DNA of 64,000 nucleotides, taken from assembly GCF_049943955.1 (NCBI RefSeq), contig NZ_JBNFTW010000006.1, positions 62,001-126,000 of the forward strand. The letters are read 5' to 3'. Of this stretch, positions 59,982-64,000 are shown in pieces. Positions within the stretch are counted from its first letter, which is position 1, and every line of letters starts with the position of its first letter. This DNA is from Desulfosporosinus sp049943955. Its GTDB lineage: Bacteria; Bacillota; Desulfitobacteriia; Desulfitobacteriales; Desulfitobacteriaceae. The notes under the pieces are model-generated. The model saw nothing but the letters and a program-made list of their open reading frames with translations. It made no database searches and was not told the origin of the DNA. A program made the translations under genes and the position numbers.

Positions 59982-62003
59982 CTAATGGTTATTGGCCACC
60001 TTAAGCTGATTTATGATGGTTTCGCTAATTCTATCCGGAACCTCTTCATACTGTAGAAATTTAAGAGTAAATGACCCTCTTCCTTGAGTAAGAGCCCTTA
60101 AATCAATGGCATAACGCATCATTTCAGCCTGAGGCACGTGTGCCTTAATGACTTGATATTTTCCGCAGGCCTCCATCCCTAATACTTTTCCCCGTTTCGT
60201 ATTAAGATCTCCGATGACATCACCCATGAAGATTTCAGGTACTTTAACTTCAACTTCCACCACCGGCTCAAGCAACGTTGGTTTTGCCAATTCCACTCCC
60301 TTGCGAAAGGCAATTATGGCAGCCAGTTTAAAGGCCATTTCCGACGAATCAACGGAGTGATAAGAACCATCACAGAGAGTGACCTTGATATCGGTCACAG
60401 GATATCCAACCATAGCCCCTTCGGTCATGGCTTCCCGAATTCCTTTTTCCACTGCTGGAATATACTGTTTAGGGACCGACCCTCCGAATATTTCCTCCGA
60501 AAATTCAAAATCTTTACCATCTAAGGGTTCCAGATTAATCCAGACGTGACCATATTGTCCATGCCCGCCAGTTTGTTTTTTATGCTTTCCTTCAACTTTC
60601 ACAGCTTTACGAATCGTTTCACGATATGGAACTCGCGGGACTTTGATAGCCACAGCAACTCCAAACTTGCGAGCTAATTTTTCCTGAAGAATATCAAGGT
60701 GCATTTCACCTAAACCAATTAACAATAACTCTTTTGTTTCTATGTTTTTGCTAAGTTTGATGGTAGGGTCTTCTTCGGCTAATCTTGCTAAAGAATTGCC
60801 TAGTTTATCTTCGTCGCCCTTGCTCTTTGGCTCAATGGCCATCGATAAGGTTGGAATCGGAAAATCTATATCTTCTAATTGGAGCGGATGTTCTTTAGTG
60901 CATAAGGTATCCCCTGTTTTTACACTTTGCAATTTGGCGGCAACTGCTATATCTCCCGCTGGAACAGATGCAATGGGTTCCTGGGTTTTGCCTCTCAAAT
61001 ATAAGGGTTGACCAATTTTTACTTCAACATCTCGATTAACATTATAGACTATGGATTCTGAGGAAAAAGTACCTCCATATACTCGAAAAAAAGACATCTT
61101 TCCAACATAAGGATCAGCAAGGGTTTTAAAAACTAAAGCAGCTTTTTGTGGTAAAACCTCGGGTGAAGGAACTAAATCGACAAAGAAATTGAGAAGATTT
61201 TTTACGCCGATATTTTTAAACGCTGAGCCGCAAAGTACAGGGATCACGAGATTTTGCTTCAATGCTAAACGTAAAGCCGTTTGCAAATCCTGACACGTTA
61301 ACGATTCTCCATCGAGATATTTCATCAGGATTTCATCATCAGCTTCGGCAACCGCTTCTGTCAGCTGTTCTTGTAGCAGGTTTAATTCATCTTGATAGTC
61401 TTCAGGAACTTCCTGCACCACATACTTGCCGCTTCCGTTTGTCTCAAAATTGTACATCTTATTTTCGATAATATCGATTACTCCATGAAAATCCGCTTCC
61501 AGTCCAACCGGAATTTGTAAAGGAGCAAAGCGGGCATCTGGATATACGTCTTTCAGTTGTTCAATAATCTTATTAAAATTGGCATTCTCACGATCCAGTT
61601 TGTTAATAAATATAACTTTCGGCAGCTTCTTTTCTTCCATAAGTTCCATAGTAATTTCAGCCTGTACTTCCAGACCTGATACACCATTGAGAACAATAAC
61701 CCCGCACTCTGCAACTCTCAGAGCACTTATGACTTCCCCAAAGAAATCCGAATATCCTGGAGTATCGAGAACATTGACCTTAACTCCTTGCCATTCAATA
61801 GGAATAAGACTCGTACTAATCGACACTTTGTGTTTAATTTCTTCTGGCAAAAAATCCGAGACTGTGTTTCCTTCAGTGATTTTGCCGATTCGGTTGATCA
61901 CACCCGAGTTGAAGAGAAAAGCTTCCGACAGAGAAGTCTTTCCTACTCCACCATGGCCGACCAGACAGATATTGCGAAGATTTTTCGTGTCATAGTTCTT
62001 CAA
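59982..62003 (-). CDS. Elongation factor G-like GTPase (EF-G paralogue)
   Basis: The 673-residue protein has all EF-G domains. G1 is GHGGVGKTSL rather than the usual AHIDAGKTT, G3 is DTPGYSDFFG, and G4 is NKLDREN. Domain II is about 290-380, and domain IV and V follow with KHKKQTGGHGQYGHVWI and YQVIKAHVPQAEMMRYA. The unusual G1 places it in the EF-G-like/FusA2 group whose job differs from the main translocase. It could act in ribosome recycling, back-translocation or stress. It is monocistronic, with ATG after GGAGGGATCG. Confidence 0.92.
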   Translation of the reverse strand: MKNYDTKNLRNICLVGHGGVGKTSLSEAFLFNSGVINRIGKITEGNTVSDFLPEEIKHKVSISTSLIPIEWQGVKVNVLDTPGYSDFFGEVISALRVAECGVIVLNGVSGLEVQAEITMELMEEKKLPKVIFINKLDRENANFNKIIEQLKDVYPDARFAPLQIPVGLEADFHGVIDIIENKMYNFETNGSGKYVVQEVPEDYQDELNLLQEQLTEAVAEADDEILMKYLDGESLTCQDLQTALRLALKQNLVIPVLCGSAFKNIGVKNLLNFFVDLVPSPEVLPQKAALVFKTLADPYVGKMSFFRVYGGTFSSESIVYNVNRDVEVKIGQPLYLRGKTQEPIASVPAGDIAVAAKLQSVKTGDTLCTKEHPLQLEDIDFPIPTLSMAIEPKSKGDEDKLGNSLARLAEEDPTIKLSKNIETKELLLIGLGEMHLDILQEKLARKFGVAVAIKVPRVPYRETIRKAVKVEGKHKKQTGGHGQYGHVWINLEPLDGKDFEFSEEIFGGSVPKQYIPAVEKGIREAMTEGAMVGYPVTDIKVTLCDGSYHSVDSSEMAFKLAAIIAFRKGVELAKPTLLEPVVEVEVKVPEIFMGDVIGDLNTKRGKVLGMEACGKYQVIKAHVPQAEMMRYAIDLRALTQGRGSFTLKFLQYEEVPDRISETIINQLKVANNH

Positions 62004-62144
62004 GACGATCCCTCCTAGTATGTTATTAAGAAAAGGTCTTAGCCTTTTACTTGCAACAGTAATTGGGAGCTTTGATTAAAGTCTGAAGATAATAGTTTTG
62101 ATTAGTTTATTGAGCCGAGCAGGTCAAGTATTCTCATTATAAAA

Positions 62145-63308
62145 TTATTTCTTTTCGTAAGTTCCTTTTAAGATGGGTTTTTTATTCCTTACCATGTAGT
62201 TTCCTTTGGCCCAGACATCTCGAACTTGTAAAGACTCATCGAGGACTACCAGGTCAGCATCATAACCTACTCGTATCATGCCTTTATTTTTGAGAGACAG
62301 GACTCCGGCCACGTTAGATGTTATGGTACTTAAAGCCTTTTCTAAGGCTACTCCATGGTGATGTACGGCTTCTCGAACATCACGCCATAAAACTTCGACA
62401 GAGCCAACACCCATGCCAACTAAAACACCCTCTTCGTTATATTCTGGCATGCTTCCATTTCCGTCCGAAGTTACAGTAATTCGTTCATTGAGAAGATCGC
62501 GTTGTTCTAACATTGAAAGGACAGCCGGCACCTGAAGTTCAGCGGGAAAATCATCACACCCTGCTGTTAAATCAATGTGTCCTCCTGCCTGCAAGAACTG
62601 AATTCCCTGTTCTATCAAGGAATGAGTACGATTAATATGAGTTGGCATAAATTGAGTAATAGGAATCTCGGTTTGTTCAAGAATCTTCCATATATAATCG
62701 AGTCCACGCTTCCCCTCCCCAAGATGGAGATGAACGACGCCGGCTTTTCCTCCGAGCATTCCACCGACTCGGGCTTCTGAAGCTAAACGTTCAAGCTCGG
62801 CAATTTGAGGTTGAGCAGAACGGTGATCTGAAATTGCGATTTCTCCTGCACCGATTACTTTTTCAATCAGGGCCAAGTCTTGCTGAAGCGTTGGCAGAAG
62901 TGTTCTTACTGGTACTTGATAGGCACCGCTGTAGATAAAGGTGCTAATTCCCTCATCTTCAAGAGCATAGGCCTTCGTGAGAAGCTCTGGAATTGAGCGA
63001 GAAACCGAATCTGTCCCTAAGCAGCCGACAACGGTGGTTGTTCCGCTTAGAGTGAGCTGTGACAGTTGAATTTCTGGGGTTCTGGAAGCCGGGCCAGCTT
63101 CCCCGCCGCCGCCGCAGATATGTACATGAGCATCTATAAAACCAGGAGTTAGGATCAAGCCATTAAGATCAATCTCTTCTCCCTTGACAAAGTCAGGTAA
63201 ATGCAGATTCCTCCCGATAACTGCAATACTCGAACCAACAATGAGAACATCTGTTTCTTCAATATATTTCGGACTATATATCTTTGCGTTCTTAAGCAGT
63301 TGCCACAT
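62145..63308 (-). CDS. iadA: Isoaspartyl dipeptidase (beta-aspartyl peptidase)
   Basis: IadA cleaves beta-aspartyl dipeptides made from damaged asparagine and aspartate. The 387-residue amidohydrolase has the H-x-H metal motif FIDAHVHICGGGGEAG (about 60), DHRSAQP and VHLHLGEGKRGL (His ligands), and a late TSDGNGSMPEY with the catalytic Asp. The length is near the E. coli enzyme (390). ATG 63308 follows CAAGGGAGGAATCATA. It is divergent from spoVB. Confidence 0.93.
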   Translation of the reverse strand: MWQLLKNAKIYSPKYIEETDVLIVGSSIAVIGRNLHLPDFVKGEEIDLNGLILTPGFIDAHVHICGGGGEAGPASRTPEIQLSQLTLSGTTTVVGCLGTDSVSRSIPELLTKAYALEDEGISTFIYSGAYQVPVRTLLPTLQQDLALIEKVIGAGEIAISDHRSAQPQIAELERLASEARVGGMLGGKAGVVHLHLGEGKRGLDYIWKILEQTEIPITQFMPTHINRTHSLIEQGIQFLQAGGHIDLTAGCDDFPAELQVPAVLSMLEQRDLLNERITVTSDGNGSMPEYNEEGVLVGMGVGSVEVLWRDVREAVHHHGVALEKALSTITSNVAGVLSLKNKGMIRVGYDADLVVLDESLQVRDVWAKGNYMVRNKKPILKGTYEKK

Positions 63309-63496
63309 TATGATTCCTCCCTTGAGGTAGAATGCCCCATTTTAAGAACCATATTCCTCCATGGAAAACTTTTCTCTATACAACAGTAAAATCCTTTTGA
63401 TTTTCACAGTTCGGTAAAAAATTTCTTAAGCATTTCCTTATTTCCCTGCGCATATGGTTAGAAGTAACAATATTGCCATAGTTGTGGAGGATAAAA

Positions 63497-64000
63497 ATGC
63501 CAAGAAGGACCTTTGTCTACGGAGCGACGATTCTCTTAGGCGCTAATTTATTGAACCGCGTATTAGGCTTTACTTACCAATATTTAATCATGGCCCATAT
63601 AGGTGGAGAAGCCTACGGACTCTTTAATATGGTCTTTCCCCTATATATGCTGGCTCTGGTTTTTACGACAGCCGGAATTCCCCTTGCCGTTGCCAAAATG
63701 GTCGCCGAAGAGGTTTCCTTAGGAAGAGCTCATCAAGCTCGTTCTATCTTTCGCCTTGCCTTTTGGCTTCTTACAGTTTCGGGGGCATTAGTTTCATCAG
63801 GCCTCTATTTCCTGACACCCTACATCGCGCACAGGCTTTTTCCTGACCCTAGAGTCCTGACGATTTTTCAGATTTGTACACCCGCTATCTTCATAGTTTC
63901 TATCTCCTCAGTCTTTAGAGGTTATTTTCAAGGCTTACAAAACATGGTTCCTACAGCAGTAAGCCAAATTTGTGAACAAATTGTCCGCGTTGGTGTAGGC
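63497..64000 (+). CDS. spoVB: SpoVB-like polysaccharide/lipid flippase, N-terminal part (runs off the right edge)
   Basis: The frame is open to the window end (168 codons). It starts at ATG 63497 after TTGTGGAGGATAAAA. It has the MATE/MVF-type pattern of the SpoVB/MurJ group: first helix FVYGATILLGANLLNRVLGF, then YLIMAHIGGEAYGLFNM, IPLAVAKMVAEE and FRGYFQGLQNMVPTAVSQICEQ. Such proteins flip lipid-linked precursors for cortex or wall synthesis. The C-terminal two-thirds are missing from the window. Confidence 0.9.
   Translation, partial: MPRRTFVYGATILLGANLLNRVLGFTYQYLIMAHIGGEAYGLFNMVFPLYMLALVFTTAGIPLAVAKMVAEEVSLGRAHQARSIFRLAFWLLTVSGALVSSGLYFLTPYIAHRLFPDPRVLTIFQICTPAIFIVSISSVFRGYFQGLQNMVPTAVSQICEQIVRVGVG

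Overview
The window looks like chromosome of an endospore-forming, sulfate- or sulfite-reducing Firmicute of the Desulfosporosinus/Desulfitobacterium type. The evidence is a Gram-positive-style dissimilatory sulfite reductase locus (dsrAB, dsrD, dsrN and dsrMK, with no dsrJOP beside dsrMK), a Spo0E-type phosphatase, a SpoVB-like flippase, many strong AGGAGG ribosome binding sites and consensus sigma-A promoters. The genus is inferred from gene content, not from an alignment.

Layout. 1-1.3 kb: the start of a UbiD decarboxylase and its small LpdD-like partner. 1.5-5.3 kb: a dnaJ/cbpA-clpB heat-shock operon whose promoter carries a CtsR-like operator. 5.4-13 kb: phosphoglucomutase, acetyltransferase, M18 aminopeptidase, a small zinc-ribbon protein, a nitrilase-family amidase and a LysR regulator. 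13.3-21.9 kb: the sulfite reduction core. Ferredoxin, dsrA, dsrB, dsrD and dsrN run leftwards. dsrM-dsrK lie upstream on the same strand, and an unrecognised conserved-looking protein is divergent from dsrM. 22-29.8 kb: housekeeping enzymes, a class V aminotransferase next to a DsrE-like protein, RNase H, a one-polypeptide AbrB-RelE fusion and an MFS exporter. 30-38.7 kb: one giant cyclic beta-1,2-glucan synthase gene. 38.8-45.8 kb: FtsK/SpoIIIE, a YdjM-like membrane protein, BON-domain protein, potassium channel, PHP phosphoesterase and tRNA-Trp.

46-59.9 kb is an accessory stretch with many short genes, broken reading frames, duplicated hairpins, small cysteine-rich proteins and a few cargo-like genes (NimA-like flavin protein, VOC, SDR with a Crp/Fnr regulator, GNAT, DUF3788, MFS). 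60-64 kb returns to ordinary genes: an EF-G paralogue, isoaspartyl dipeptidase and the start of spoVB.

How the genes fit together. DsrAB reduces sulfite. DsrN amidates the siroheme cofactor. DsrMK passes electrons from menaquinol towards the DsrAB reaction, and the ferredoxin may serve as an extra electron carrier. Several small genes here are under 60 codons and were found by reading intergenic sequence; they are marked with lower confidence.
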